Shown here piece by piece: positions 7,709 through 14,867 of a DNA stretch of 17,725 nucleotides. The notes under the pieces were generated by a model. That model made no database searches and was not told the DNA's origin. It saw only the letters and a program-made list of their open reading frames with translations. How positions within the stretch are numbered: position 1 is the stretch's first letter; each line of letters opens with the position of its first letter. Source of the stretch: Thermococcales archaeon 44_46 (lineage in GTDB: Archaea > Methanobacteriota_B > Thermococci > Thermococcales > Thermococcaceae); the NCBI GenBank assembly GCA_001507935.1, contig LGET01000007.1, positions 1-17,725 on the forward strand, written 5' to 3'. The translations under genes and the position numbers were made by a program.

Positions 7709-8694
7709 ACGACAAAATCAATTGCAATATTGAACTGATACGGAGCATACGGTCTTACCTTCCTTTTTTCGAGAACCTTCACGCTTTTTCCAAGCTCTTC
7801 TGCAACCCTTTCTATCATTTCTATGTGTTCGTCAAAGAGGTTATCTTCGTGTGAAAATCCATAATAGTGGATAACTCCGCCTCTTTTGACGCTTGTTATT
7901 GCTTCCCTTAGAAATTCGTGTGCAAACTTGGGGAGGTTCATTATCACACGGTCGGCTTCTATCTGGCCTGCTACCTTTCTCACGTCTCCAAGGATGGGAA
8001 CAACGTTTTCAACTTTATTCAGCTTTTTGTTCTCCTCTAAATATCTTATTGCCCATGGGTTTATATCACACGCAAAAACAATCTTTGCCTTCTTTGCGAG
8101 GAGGATTGAATACGGCCCAACGCCTGCAAACATGTCAAAAATGACTTCTCCTTCTCTGGTCTTCTCAAAGACTCTCATTCTCTCTGTTGCAAGCCTTGGG
8201 GAGAAGTACACTTTCGCAACGTCCAGTTTTAGTCTTATCCCATTTTCTCTGTGAACTGTCTCGGTTCTCTTCTCACCGGCAAGGTGTATGAGTTCCCTCA
8301 CCCTGTACTCCCCAAGAACCTTGCTTCCTTTTGCAAAAACAGCCTTTATATGTTTGTGTACCTTCAGTATTGCCTTTCCAATGTTTTCCCCATAGGGGAA
8401 GAGCTCCTCAGGAAGTTCTATTATAGCTATGTCTCCTATTATGTCAAAGGACGAGGGCAAGAGAGGAAAAAGTTCTTCTGGAATATCCACAACTTCCCGA
8501 TAGCTTTGAGGTCGCCTGATTGCTTTTTCAAATGTTGTTTCAACTATTTCAAAGCCCTCTATTTTATCCTTTACTGGAAATATCACGAAATCCCCCTGAT
8601 GTTTGACTTTAAAGTTAATATCGAGCAGATTGAGCTCTAAGAGTTGTTTTCTTACTTTTTCAGCTTCTTTTTTTGGAACTTTTACCCCTCTCAT
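7702..8694 (-). CDS. trm5b: tRNA (guanine37-N1)-methyltransferase, Trm5b type
   Basis: This enzyme transfers a methyl group from SAM to G37 of tRNA, next to the anticodon, and so helps keep the reading frame. The order is an N-terminal tRNA-elbow (D1) domain, a central D2 domain (VLGEYRVRELIHLAGEKRT) and a Rossmann methyltransferase with the SAM motif DMFAGVGPYSI and the catalytic loop NLPKFAH near residue 253. These closely match the Methanocaldococcus Trm5b as I remember it (NLPKFAH, EFRVRELEHLAGE). I prefer ATG 8694 (330 residues): it aligns with the shorter N-terminus of that homologue, and GGTAGTGAG lies upstream. An in-frame ATG at 8712 would add six residues, but a TATA-like CTTTTAAGC at 8731-8723 would start transcription after it. 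The gene is divergent from tRNA-Glu. Confidence 0.93.
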   Translation of the reverse strand: MRGVKVPKKEAEKVRKQLLELNLLDINFKVKHQGDFVIFPVKDKIEGFEIVETTFEKAIRRPQSYREVVDIPEELFPLLPSSFDIIGDIAIIELPEELFPYGENIGKAILKVHKHIKAVFAKGSKVLGEYRVRELIHLAGEKRTETVHRENGIRLKLDVAKVYFSPRLATERMRVFEKTREGEVIFDMFAGVGPYSILLAKKAKIVFACDINPWAIRYLEENKKLNKVENVVPILGDVRKVAGQIEADRVIMNLPKFAHEFLREAITSVKRGGVIHYYGFSHEDNLFDEHIEMIERVAEELGKSVKVLEKRKVRPYAPYQFNIAIDFVVF

Positions 8695-8746
8695 CTTTCT
8701 CACTACCTCCATTAGATTGGTGCTTAAAAGGGTTTTGAGCGAAAAC

Positions 8747-8756
8747 TTTTTAAATA
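8747..8756 (+). promoter_or_regulatory. TATA box of tRNA-Glu
   Basis: TTTTTAAATA preceded by the purine-rich GCGAAAAC (BRE-like), centred about 28 bases before the first base of the tRNA. Spacing fits a start at or just before the mature 5' end. Confidence 0.65.
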
Positions 8757-8780
8757 CATCTCAACGTTAGGATATTGGAC

Positions 8781-8858
8781 GCCCCGGTGGTGTAGCCCGG
8801 TCAAACATGCGGGCCTTTCGAGCCCGCGCCCCGGGTTCAAATCCCGGCCGGGGCACCA
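8781..8858 (+). tRNA. tRNA-Glu (anticodon TTC), CCA encoded
   Basis: Acceptor arms GCCCCGG and CCGGGGC pair perfectly, followed by discriminator A and an encoded CCA (8856-8858). The anticodon stem CGGGC/GCCCG encloses the loop CTTTCGA, with anticodon TTC at 8817-8819. The T arm is CCGGG-TTCAAAT-CCCGG and the D loop contains GG. No intron. Position 37 is a G, the base that Trm5 enzymes methylate. Confidence 0.96.
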
Positions 8859-8866
8859 TAAAAAAC

Positions 8867-8870
8867 TTTT
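8867..8870 (+). terminator. Short T-tract after tRNA-Glu
   Basis: TTTT begins 9 bases after the encoded CCA, a plausible RNA polymerase release point. The tract is short, so confidence is modest. Confidence 0.3.
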
Positions 8871-8937
8871 CTGAGAAAATTCCATCAAAACTCGCATGTG
8901 TTTTATGTTGTTTTGGGATGTCAGGCTTTCAGTATTT

Positions 8938-8957
8938 AAAAAGAAAAAAGAAACGAA
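8938..8957 (-). terminator. T-rich terminator of the 675-residue secreted protein gene
   Basis: The minus strand reads TTTCTTTTTTCTTTTT starting about 16 bases after the stop codon, a classic archaeal T-tract terminator. Confidence 0.55.
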
Positions 8958-8971
8958 ACTCATCTAAGATC

Positions 8972-10999
8972 TCAGCTTGTTAAAAATTCTGCAAGCAGGT
9001 TTACATAATCTTCATTTACTCCCTCTGAATACGTCAACACTTTCTCCCCTGTTTGGTACCTATCTTTTCCAGCCAGCACTATTACTATCTGCCCTCTCTC
9101 CCAGACGTCTCTCTTTATGAAGATTCCCTGTTTTCCGTTGATTACCTTTTCTTGTTCGTTCTCATCCAAGACCTGCTTTACGTATTCACCAACTCCATCA
9201 TAGGCTTTGGGACCGCCGAGGATTATTATGATTTTATTCTTTTTGTAGGTTTCAAATTCTTCTGGCTTTGCCCTTGTTACCGTTGCTCCCATCTTTTCGA
9301 AGTGTTCTTTGATGTATTGCCCTTTTATGTTCCAGTCAATATCGTTGGATAGCACTGTTACTTGAACAATTGGCGCAAAAGTCTTTATTGGTTCAAAGTT
9401 TGATGCCCACTCCACAATGTCTTTTAGGGCCAGCAGCTCTTCTTCTCCACCAGCCTCTATTTCAAAGGAGATATAGACACTCCTTATCCCATCCTCATGG
9501 TATTTCTCATCCCTTGTTATAACTGCAGAGAGGTAATCTTTTGAAATGGCATCCAGGTTCACAATGTCCCTGTTTATTGCACTCAGCAGACGAACTCTCT
9601 CGATTACCGGACGGTTGGGGGTTAGAGTCACTCCAGTGCCCCCTACTTGGAGTTGTATATCATCATCTGTAAACCTTAGATTTTTCAGGGCATCAACAAG
9701 CGGGAAGTCCAGTGCATATACCCCTCTGGCTGGTTTTGAATGACCGAATATTTTCTCTTGGAGACTGAAGAACTCCAGTATCTTATCCTTTTCTACGGTT
9801 TTCTTTTCTCTTATCGCATCTCTGGCGAAGTTTAAACTCTCTGGGGGTAAAATGTACTGCCATCCAAATGCAGAATCAGTCGCGTTGGAGAACTCAATGG
9901 ATGAGACACTTTTTATGAGGCCTATGTTTTTGATAATGAGTCTCTCTGCAGAAGGAATGAACGGCAGTATAGTTGGGATTTCAAATATTGCATAGTTTCC
10001 ATTTTCGGCACTTTCTTTTTTAGCTTCCTCTATTACTGGTAGGAGCTCAAAACCAAGCAATGTTGCTAGGCTTCCCTTTTCATAGGCATCAAATGTTCCT
10101 ATATGGGAGACAGGCCCTATCTGGATCAGCTTCTCACCATCGTAAACAGCCCCGTCGAATAACGTTCCGTGAGTTGCGACTATCCCTGCGTTGTTTTCTC
10201 TAAGATACCTGATTAAGCCTTGGACATCCTTAATCTCCCATCTTTTTAGCCATAGGTTGGATAAAATCACGACTTTAGGCTGAACTTCCTTAAGAGCAGT
10301 TGCAAGCTCTTCTGGGGAAACTATTGTGATATTGTAATACTGCGCGAGGTACTCCCAGTGGTGCCGTTTTAAGAATCTTGAATGAGTGAGGAATGGCTTT
10401 ACTCTATCGAGCTCTTCTTTGTAGTCACTTAGATCCACTGGATATATCTCTGTTGCGTTGACAAGGAGTTCTATGTTCTCCGCTCCTTCCATGAAAAGCT
10501 CCTCTCTTACGGAGGGATCAACGATGAGCACGCGCTTCTCTGAGGGCTTTACGACAAAATATTTTCCAATGATACTCTCGCTTACATGACCTTCCTTATC
10601 TTTTACAGCTACCTTGAACTCCACTACACTCCCAGCTTTTTGTGAGGGGATAGTTGCTTTCCCGTAAAATGTCCTCAGGATTGCTGATCTGTTGTATATC
10701 CTGCCGACTATCGAATTGTATATTTCCTCGTTTTCATTTATGGTGGCGGTTTTTACTGGCCTTATCTGCCATTCACCGTAATTTATTCTATAATAGAAAG
10801 TGACTTCTTCAATGTCCAAATCCTCAATAACATAGAAATATGCAGTGTACTCCTCTCCTTCGGGTATTGAGAAGTACTTCGGGTAGGGGTTTCCGAGGAT
10901 TACCAGAGACGGTTGTGGGTTTTCTATTAATACCTGCCCTACTGTAAAGTTAGACATAGCTAAGAGCAAAAATAGGGCGAGACTTAAAGCTTTCTTCAT
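8972..10999 (-). CDS. Secreted 675-residue protein with GATase-like middle and CWB2/S-layer-like C-terminus
   Basis: I do not recognise a named family over the whole length. The N-terminus MKKALSLALFLLLAMSNFTVG is a clear signal peptide. Residues of about 30-150 look like a beta-rich Ig-like domain (EEVTFYYRINYGEW, FYGKATIPSQKAGSVVEFKVAV). From about 155 to 300 alternating strands and helices (RVLIVDPSVREELF, PKVVILSNLWL, LIRYLRENNAGIVATHGTLFDGAV) resemble a glutamine-amidotransferase/ThuA-like fold. The C-terminal 100 residues (IIILGGPKAYDGV, VIVLAGKDRYQTG) resemble CWB2 or archaeal S-layer end segments. Several N-x-S/T sites occur. It is probably extracellular or attached to the cell surface. 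ATG 10999 has GGTGATC upstream and a TATA box about 40 bases away. It is divergent from an ABC permease gene and could be its accessory factor, but it does not look like a standard substrate-binding protein. Confidence 0.8.
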   Translation of the reverse strand: MKKALSLALFLLLAMSNFTVGQVLIENPQPSLVILGNPYPKYFSIPEGEEYTAYFYVIEDLDIEEVTFYYRINYGEWQIRPVKTATINENEEIYNSIVGRIYNRSAILRTFYGKATIPSQKAGSVVEFKVAVKDKEGHVSESIIGKYFVVKPSEKRVLIVDPSVREELFMEGAENIELLVNATEIYPVDLSDYKEELDRVKPFLTHSRFLKRHHWEYLAQYYNITIVSPEELATALKEVQPKVVILSNLWLKRWEIKDVQGLIRYLRENNAGIVATHGTLFDGAVYDGEKLIQIGPVSHIGTFDAYEKGSLATLLGFELLPVIEEAKKESAENGNYAIFEIPTILPFIPSAERLIIKNIGLIKSVSSIEFSNATDSAFGWQYILPPESLNFARDAIREKKTVEKDKILEFFSLQEKIFGHSKPARGVYALDFPLVDALKNLRFTDDDIQLQVGGTGVTLTPNRPVIERVRLLSAINRDIVNLDAISKDYLSAVITRDEKYHEDGIRSVYISFEIEAGGEEELLALKDIVEWASNFEPIKTFAPIVQVTVLSNDIDWNIKGQYIKEHFEKMGATVTRAKPEEFETYKKNKIIIILGGPKAYDGVGEYVKQVLDENEQEKVINGKQGIFIKRDVWERGQIVIVLAGKDRYQTGEKVLTYSEGVNEDYVNLLAEFLTS

Positions 11000-11033
11000 T
11001 ATGAGATCACCTATATTGTGTTATGCATTAACT

Positions 11034-11044
11034 GTATTTATACC
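11034..11044 (-). promoter_or_regulatory. TATA box for the 675-residue secreted protein
   Basis: Minus strand GGTATAAATAC predicts a start near 11014 and a leader of about 15 nt ahead of GGTGATC and ATG 10999. Confidence 0.6.
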
Positions 11045-11068
11045 TTCTTTAGCTTAGAGGAGGATAAC

Positions 11069-11077
11069 TTTTTATAC
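11069..11077 (+). promoter_or_regulatory. TATA box for the BtuCD-like operon
   Basis: TTTTTATAC is centred about 25 bases before 11098 and predicts a leader of about 11 nt before ATG 11109. It lies 34 bp from the divergent TATA box, so the two promoters may compete or share a regulator. Confidence 0.6.
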
Positions 11078-11108
11078 CCCGTTTTGGATAAATAATCCAG
11101 TGGTAATC

Positions 11109-12107
11109 ATGAAGAAAATTGCCCTGCTAGTCCTATCATCAGTAGCTCTCATCCTTTTGGGGATAGCCGTTGGCCCAGTAAAGATACCTTTTCAAGATAT
11201 TCTTTCTGCGTTCAGTTGGGATACTCTAAAGGGGGCATTTTTGGATCCAAACTCGCTTAATGGGAACAGCTACATTGTTCTCCAAATAAGATTGCCTAGG
11301 GTTTTATTGGCGTACCTTGTTGGAGTAAGCTTGGCATCAGCTGGCACAGCTTCTCAGGCTCTCTTTAAAAACCCGCTTGCAGATCCGTATATAATAGGGA
11401 TAAGTGGAGGAGCTGCAGTTGGAGCTTCACTGGCCGCTTTATATTTCCCCCAATATATGAGTGTTTTTGCATTGGTGGGTGCTTTCTTGGCAGTTGTTGT
11501 GGTGTATAGGATTGCAAAGGTTAATGGTCACATCCCAGTGGACACGCTGCTCTTGGCTGGAATCGCCTTAGGGTTTTTTACAAATGCTTTAACGTCTTAC
11601 TTCCTCTATGTGGGGAGAGACAGAATCCACAATGCGATCTTTTGGCTTATGGGGACGTTTAACGGATCCGATTGGGGAGACGTCAAAATGGTTTTGTTTT
11701 CGTGTGTGGTAGGAGTTAGTATTTTGCTTTTCAGCTGGAGGGAGTTAAATCTGCTCCTTTTAGGAGAGGAGAGCATTTCGATGGGGCTCGATATAAACCG
11801 CTACAGAAAAATAGTGATTGGTGTCATATCTCTTTTGACGTCTTTTGCCGTAGCTACCAGCGGGATAATAGGTTTCGTGGGTTTGATAAGTCCCCATGCC
11901 ATGAGGATAGTATTTGGCCCGAATCATAAGAGACTTTTACCCGCTTCGGCCCTTTTTGGGGGGACTTTAATGGTTTTTGCCGACATATTTGCCAGAATAA
12001 TCCTAAAACCAGCAGAAGTTCCGGTGGGAATTATTACAGCTCTCTTTGGAGCCCCGTTTTTCCTGTATCTCCTCATAAAGAAAAAGAGGGGTGAGCTGTT
12101 TGGATAA
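11109..12107 (+). CDS. FecCD/BtuC-family ABC transporter permease
   Basis: A 332-residue, strongly hydrophobic protein of the BtuC/FecCD family, which imports iron-siderophores, heme, cobalamin or related metal chelates; about ten membrane segments are expected. Family landmarks are LRIPRVLLA-type sequence (RLPRVLLAYLVGVSLASAG), KNPLADPYIIGISGGAAVGA, the coupling region LLLGEESISMGL and GIIGFVGLISPHAMRI near the end, followed by PAEVPVGIITALFGAPFFLYLL. ATG 11109 with GGTAATC just upstream is preferred over the GTG at 11100, which would sit at the predicted transcript start. The ATPase gene overlaps its end. No gene for a periplasmic-type binding protein is adjacent, so the substrate cannot be assigned. 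Known homologues range from iron(III) chelates to B12, and molybdate/tungstate is less likely. Confidence 0.93.
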   Translation: MKKIALLVLSSVALILLGIAVGPVKIPFQDILSAFSWDTLKGAFLDPNSLNGNSYIVLQIRLPRVLLAYLVGVSLASAGTASQALFKNPLADPYIIGISGGAAVGASLAALYFPQYMSVFALVGAFLAVVVVYRIAKVNGHIPVDTLLLAGIALGFFTNALTSYFLYVGRDRIHNAIFWLMGTFNGSDWGDVKMVLFSCVVGVSILLFSWRELNLLLLGEESISMGLDINRYRKIVIGVISLLTSFAVATSGIIGFVGLISPHAMRIVFGPNHKRLLPASALFGGTLMVFADIFARIILKPAEVPVGIITALFGAPFFLYLLIKKKRGELFG

Positions 12108-12822
12108 GCTTGAGGTTAATGTGTCATTTTCCTATGGCGAAAAGCAGATTTTAAAGGATGTGGAGTTTTCAGCTAGAAAGGGAGAGCTTTTAGCAATTGT
12201 AGGGCCCAATGGTGCCGGGAAATCAACCCTTCTGAAATGTTTAGTTGGAATTTTAAAGCCTTCTGGATATGTCAGGCTAAACGGTTTGGATTTGTTAAGT
12301 TTAAAACCCAGAGAACGAGCGAAGTACATTTCTTATGTTCCGCAAAGTTCGTTTCCAGAGTTTGCGTTTACAGTTGAAGAGTTTGTCGAGCTCGGCACGT
12401 ATGCAACTAGGGGCAGCGTGGAAGAAGCATTAAGAAAGGTGGGAATGTGGGAGAGAAGGAAAGAGCTTGTAACAAAGCTGAGTGGGGGGGAGTACCAGCT
12501 GGTGCTGATAGCGAGGGCTTTAGCTCAGGGAAGTGATGTTATGTTGCTTGACGAACCAACTTCCCACCTTGATATCAATCACGCTCTCCGGATAATGAAT
12601 CTTTTGAAGGGCATCAAAGACGAGAAAATCCTTGTGGCTGTTATGCACGACTTAAACCTTGCTTTGAACTATGCAGACAGGGTTGTAGTTCTAAATAAAG
12701 GGCAGATTCAGTGGAGCGGCAAATCTTCCGCCCTAACCCCAGAGGTTCTGGAGGGGGTATATGGTGTAAAAGCGAAAATAGTGGATGTGGAAGGGCAGAG
12801 GGTAATTGTTGCTTGGGAATAA
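12100..12822 (+). CDS. FecE/BtuD-family ABC transporter ATP-binding protein
   Basis: The ATPase partner of the upstream permease, 240 residues from the preferred start. Walker A GPNGAGKST spans residues 35-43, the Q-loop is Q82, the signature LSGGE is 127-131, Walker B ends with D151-E152 and the switch histidine is H183. All catalytic residues are intact. I choose the TTG at 12100 because AGGGGTGAG (12086-12094) lies five bases before it; an in-frame GTG at 12091 is within that ribosome-binding site. Either way it overlaps the permease stop, so the two are co-translated. It ends 5 bp from the convergent THEP1 gene. Confidence 0.93.
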   Translation: MDKLEVNVSFSYGEKQILKDVEFSARKGELLAIVGPNGAGKSTLLKCLVGILKPSGYVRLNGLDLLSLKPRERAKYISYVPQSSFPEFAFTVEEFVELGTYATRGSVEEALRKVGMWERRKELVTKLSGGEYQLVLIARALAQGSDVMLLDEPTSHLDINHALRIMNLLKGIKDEKILVAVMHDLNLALNYADRVVVLNKGQIQWSGKSSALTPEVLEGVYGVKAKIVDVEGQRVIVAWE

Positions 12823-12826
12823 AAAG
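12819..12826 (-). terminator. T-tract after the THEP1 gene
   Basis: The minus strand reads CTTTTTAT immediately after the stop, overlapping the last codons of the ATPase gene on the other strand. Confidence 0.35.
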
Positions 12827-12827
12827 T

Positions 12828-13343
12828 TTAAAGCTTTAGAAGGGTCTTCAGGCTGTCAGCGATTTCCTGCCTTATATGCTCCCTGTTCTCAGGTGTTAAA
12901 ACGTAAAGCTTTCCGTAGTCCCTGAATCGCATGGCATAATTTCTGTGGACTGTCGCTAAAAGTGGTTTTTCGCTCTTAACAGCTTTTTCCACAGCTTCTG
13001 CAAACTCCCTGCTCTTGTATTCCATTGCACCGATTTCGTCGATTATTATGAGGTCTGCATCCTCAAGAGCCCTTTTTATTGCAGAGACCCCAACGCGGTT
13101 TAAATCCTCAAGATTCACAACGTACTTCCCCACTCTCGGATAGCCCTCTCCAACCCAGGCCAATATACCTTCTTCACCTGTGTCGAGGGCTTTAATTTTG
13201 AATCCAACCCTTCTACCCTTTTCTCTCACTTCCTGTGTTATAAAGCCACCAATTTTTAAGTTGTAGGCTTTCAGTTCCTCGGCAACTCTTAGGGCGAGGG
13301 TTGTTTTGCCCACTCCTGGTAAGCCTGTGATAAAGATTTTCAT
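12828..13343 (-). CDS. Nucleoside-triphosphatase THEP1 family
   Basis: A 171-residue P-loop NTPase of the THEP1/NTPCR family, which hydrolyses nucleoside triphosphates with broad specificity in vitro; the physiological role is unclear. Walker A GLPGVGKTT covers residues 7-15 and Walker B LIIIDEIG ends at D102-E103-I104-G105. FITQEVREKGRRVGF and TVHR are further family features. The open frame extends 33 codons upstream into the neighbouring gene, but ATG 13343 has GGTGAG upstream and begins the conserved MKIFITG strand, so I use it. A weak AATTATTAAACC box (about 13388-13378) could give it its own promoter with a leader of about 15 nt. The T-tract between it and the upstream gene argues for separate transcription. 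Confidence 0.92.
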   Translation of the reverse strand: MKIFITGLPGVGKTTLALRVAEELKAYNLKIGGFITQEVREKGRRVGFKIKALDTGEEGILAWVGEGYPRVGKYVVNLEDLNRVGVSAIKRALEDADLIIIDEIGAMEYKSREFAEAVEKAVKSEKPLLATVHRNYAMRFRDYGKLYVLTPENREHIRQEIADSLKTLLKL

Positions 13344-13360
13344 AAGACTCACCGAATTAT

Positions 13361-13370
13361 AAAAAGAAAA
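13361..13370 (-). terminator. T-tract after the CWB2-like secreted protein gene
   Basis: The minus strand reads TTTTCTTTTT about 30 bases after the stop at 13400, in the gap before THEP1. Confidence 0.4.
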
Positions 13371-13399
13371 GCAGAGGTTTAATAATTTGGTGCTGTATG

Positions 13400-14572
13400 T
13401 TATGGTCTGCTCGCTATTGGAGCCCCTATCCTTTCTCTCCATCTCTCTCTAATCATGAGCTTTTCCCCGTGGAATCTTTCTCTAACCATGTTTCTTAGCT
13501 GGTTGAGCAGCTGTTCGGCCTCTTGGTAGTTTCCTTTTTCATACGCCTCTCTTGCTTTCTCTAGCAGTCCTTTTTCCTCTGTCATATTGAGCCCAATGCT
13601 TTCAAATCTTTCTATAATGCTGCTCAGTTTTTCTATTCTGACCCTAACCCTCAAAGTTTGATTTGTTTTCAGCGCCAGCTGTATTTGTTCGCTTGCCATT
13701 CTGATCACACCTTCCGCGTGGGCTTTTGCAGCTATTGCCTGTCCGTAAGCTTCTCCGTAGTTTCCACTTTGATAAGCTTCCCTAGCTCTCTCAATTTCTT
13801 TAGTGGCAAGCTCTAAAAGTCTTTCCGCAGCCGGGAGCGTAGTAGTGCTGTTCTCCAACAATTTCCTAGCGAGTAATGTCTTATTTTCCGCAATTTCTAT
13901 GGCTTCCCATACTATCTCTGCAGTTATGTTTGCCTGCTCGTCAGTAATGTTTGCCCTAACTCTGTTTCTTATTTCATTTCTAACTCTCTCGGTTATGTTT
14001 TCTGAATATGGTGTTTTTATGATCACCACTGATGTTACTCTGATTGTTGCCAGTATCTGGGTCTGGTTCTCGGTTCTGTTGGCGTCTACATATATGGGGA
14101 ATGCCTTTTCAATCTCTGCCTTTTTGATAGCCCCTATGTCTCTTCCGTGGGCGATGACTATCTTAGTGCCCTCCAAGAGCTCTGGATAGTTCTCTAAAAT
14201 GTACTGAAGCACCTGAATATTTGTTTCGTACCTGTCGTTGCCCCATATTCTGACCCATCCTATCTCCATTTCGTTTAGGTCATCTTCATAGTTTCTTGGC
14301 ACTGCTGCTGGCCCTCCGATTATTAGCACCTTGTCTGGGGCTGTGCTTATTATTTCCGCCGTAACGCCTGGATCATATACTCCCCATGGGGTTACAATAA
14401 CTGAAGCGTTCAGAGCCTCTCCGAGCCTTTGAGCCAGAGTCAAATCTGCTTCGTTATCGCTAACAAGTATTGCCGTGTAAGGCAAGGTTCCATTAGTTGC
14501 ACTGGTTGCCGGTATAATGCTTACTAAAAGCAAAGCACTAAAAAGCCACACTAATACTTTTTTCGCCACCAT
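13400..14572 (-). CDS. Secreted protein: CWB2-like domain plus helical repeats
   Basis: A 390-residue protein with a signal peptide (about residues 1-25, hydrophobic core VWLFSALLLVSIIPATSA). Residues of about 30-170 match a cell-wall-binding type 2 (CWB2-like) segment: ILVSDNEADLTLAQRLGEAL, VLIIGGPAAVP and RIWGNDRYETNIQVL. The rest is charged and helical, probably coiled coil. It contains two similar TPR-like units, ERAREAYQSGNYGEAY and LEKAREAYEKGNYQEAE. Many N-x-S/T sites suggest a glycosylated surface protein. The start ATG 14572 follows AGGTGATG. CWB2 repeats bind wall polymers in Gram-positive bacteria; Thermococcales lack such a wall, so here an S-layer or glycan role is inference. It shares the IGGP...DRY pattern with the 675-residue protein at 8972-10999. 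Confidence 0.85.
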   Translation of the reverse strand: MVAKKVLVWLFSALLLVSIIPATSATNGTLPYTAILVSDNEADLTLAQRLGEALNASVIVTPWGVYDPGVTAEIISTAPDKVLIIGGPAAVPRNYEDDLNEMEIGWVRIWGNDRYETNIQVLQYILENYPELLEGTKIVIAHGRDIGAIKKAEIEKAFPIYVDANRTENQTQILATIRVTSVVIIKTPYSENITERVRNEIRNRVRANITDEQANITAEIVWEAIEIAENKTLLARKLLENSTTTLPAAERLLELATKEIERAREAYQSGNYGEAYGQAIAAKAHAEGVIRMASEQIQLALKTNQTLRVRVRIEKLSSIIERFESIGLNMTEEKGLLEKAREAYEKGNYQEAEQLLNQLRNMVRERFHGEKLMIRERWRERIGAPIASRP

Positions 14573-14596
14573 GGTTCATCACCTCGCTTTATTATA

Positions 14597-14605
14597 GTTG
14601 AAAAC
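14597..14605. promoter_or_regulatory. Single GTTn3AAC element near the CWB2-like gene start
   Basis: GTTGAAAAC matches the SurR core but stands alone, between the TATA box and the predicted start. One copy in AT-rich DNA is expected by chance, so support is weak. Confidence 0.2.
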
Positions 14606-14606
14606 T

Positions 14607-14617
14607 CCTATTTAAGC
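14607..14617 (-). promoter_or_regulatory. TATA box for the CWB2-like secreted protein
   Basis: Minus strand GCTTAAATAGG is centred about 25 bases before 14587 and predicts a leader of about 15 nt ahead of ATG 14572. Confidence 0.55.
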
Positions 14618-14619
14618 TT

Positions 14620-14825
14620 TTTTAATGAAATCGTTTTGTTTCGTTTTTGTTTGTTCAAAAAAGAGCCCTGTTGTTGGAAATTTATCAAGTTATCGTTAAA
14701 CACCGTTTGTGAGTGTTTATTATTGTTTAATAAGTCCTGATAGGGGTTTGTGTGCAACTTACGTCACTTATAATAGGTTTTTGACGATGGGCATTACTAG
14801 CTATTTTGTCTTGTTGCATAAAGCA
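14620..14825. other. AT-rich spacer between divergent promoters, no gene seen
   Basis: About 200 bases remain between the two divergent promoters. The stretch is rich in GTTT/TTTG runs on the plus strand (14630-14735). It holds one further TATA-like CTTATAATA near 14768, but no open frame longer than about 20 codons with a ribosome-binding site and no C/D box set was found. Confidence 0.4.
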
Positions 14826-14827
14826 AA

Positions 14828-14836
14828 CTTTAAATC
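14828..14836 (+). promoter_or_regulatory. TATA box for mtnA
   Basis: CTTTAAATC preceded by AAGCAAA (BRE-like) is centred about 25 bases before 14857 and gives a leader of about 11 nt. Confidence 0.6.
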
Positions 14837-14867
14837 ATTTAACTGAAAAGAACTAAAGGTGATGAGC

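Noticed and set aside
7886..8640. Several plus-strand frames opposite Trm5b
   Set aside because: Composition and lack of ribosome-binding sites mark them as antisense shadows; Trm5b motifs are unambiguous on the minus strand.
8724..8963. Minus-strand frame covering the tRNA region
   Set aside because: It reads through tRNA-Glu and its promoter in antisense; PGRDLNPGRGLERP is the usual artefact of translating a tRNA gene.
13344..13442. 33-residue N-terminal extension of THEP1
   Set aside because: It overlaps the end of the neighbouring gene, is unlike the family, and GGTGAG marks ATG 13343.
14597..14605. SurR control of the CWB2-like gene
   Set aside because: A single GTTn3AAC in AT-rich DNA is expected by chance; listed only as a low-confidence site.
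14738..14830. Tiny frame starting at ATG 14788
   Set aside because: It has about 19 codons, no ribosome-binding site and no similarity; not supportable as a gene.
14858..14864. GTGATGA before mtnA and before the alcohol dehydrogenase (15971) as C boxes
   Set aside because: They are GGTGAT ribosome-binding sites; no D box or C'/D' pair follows at the right distance.
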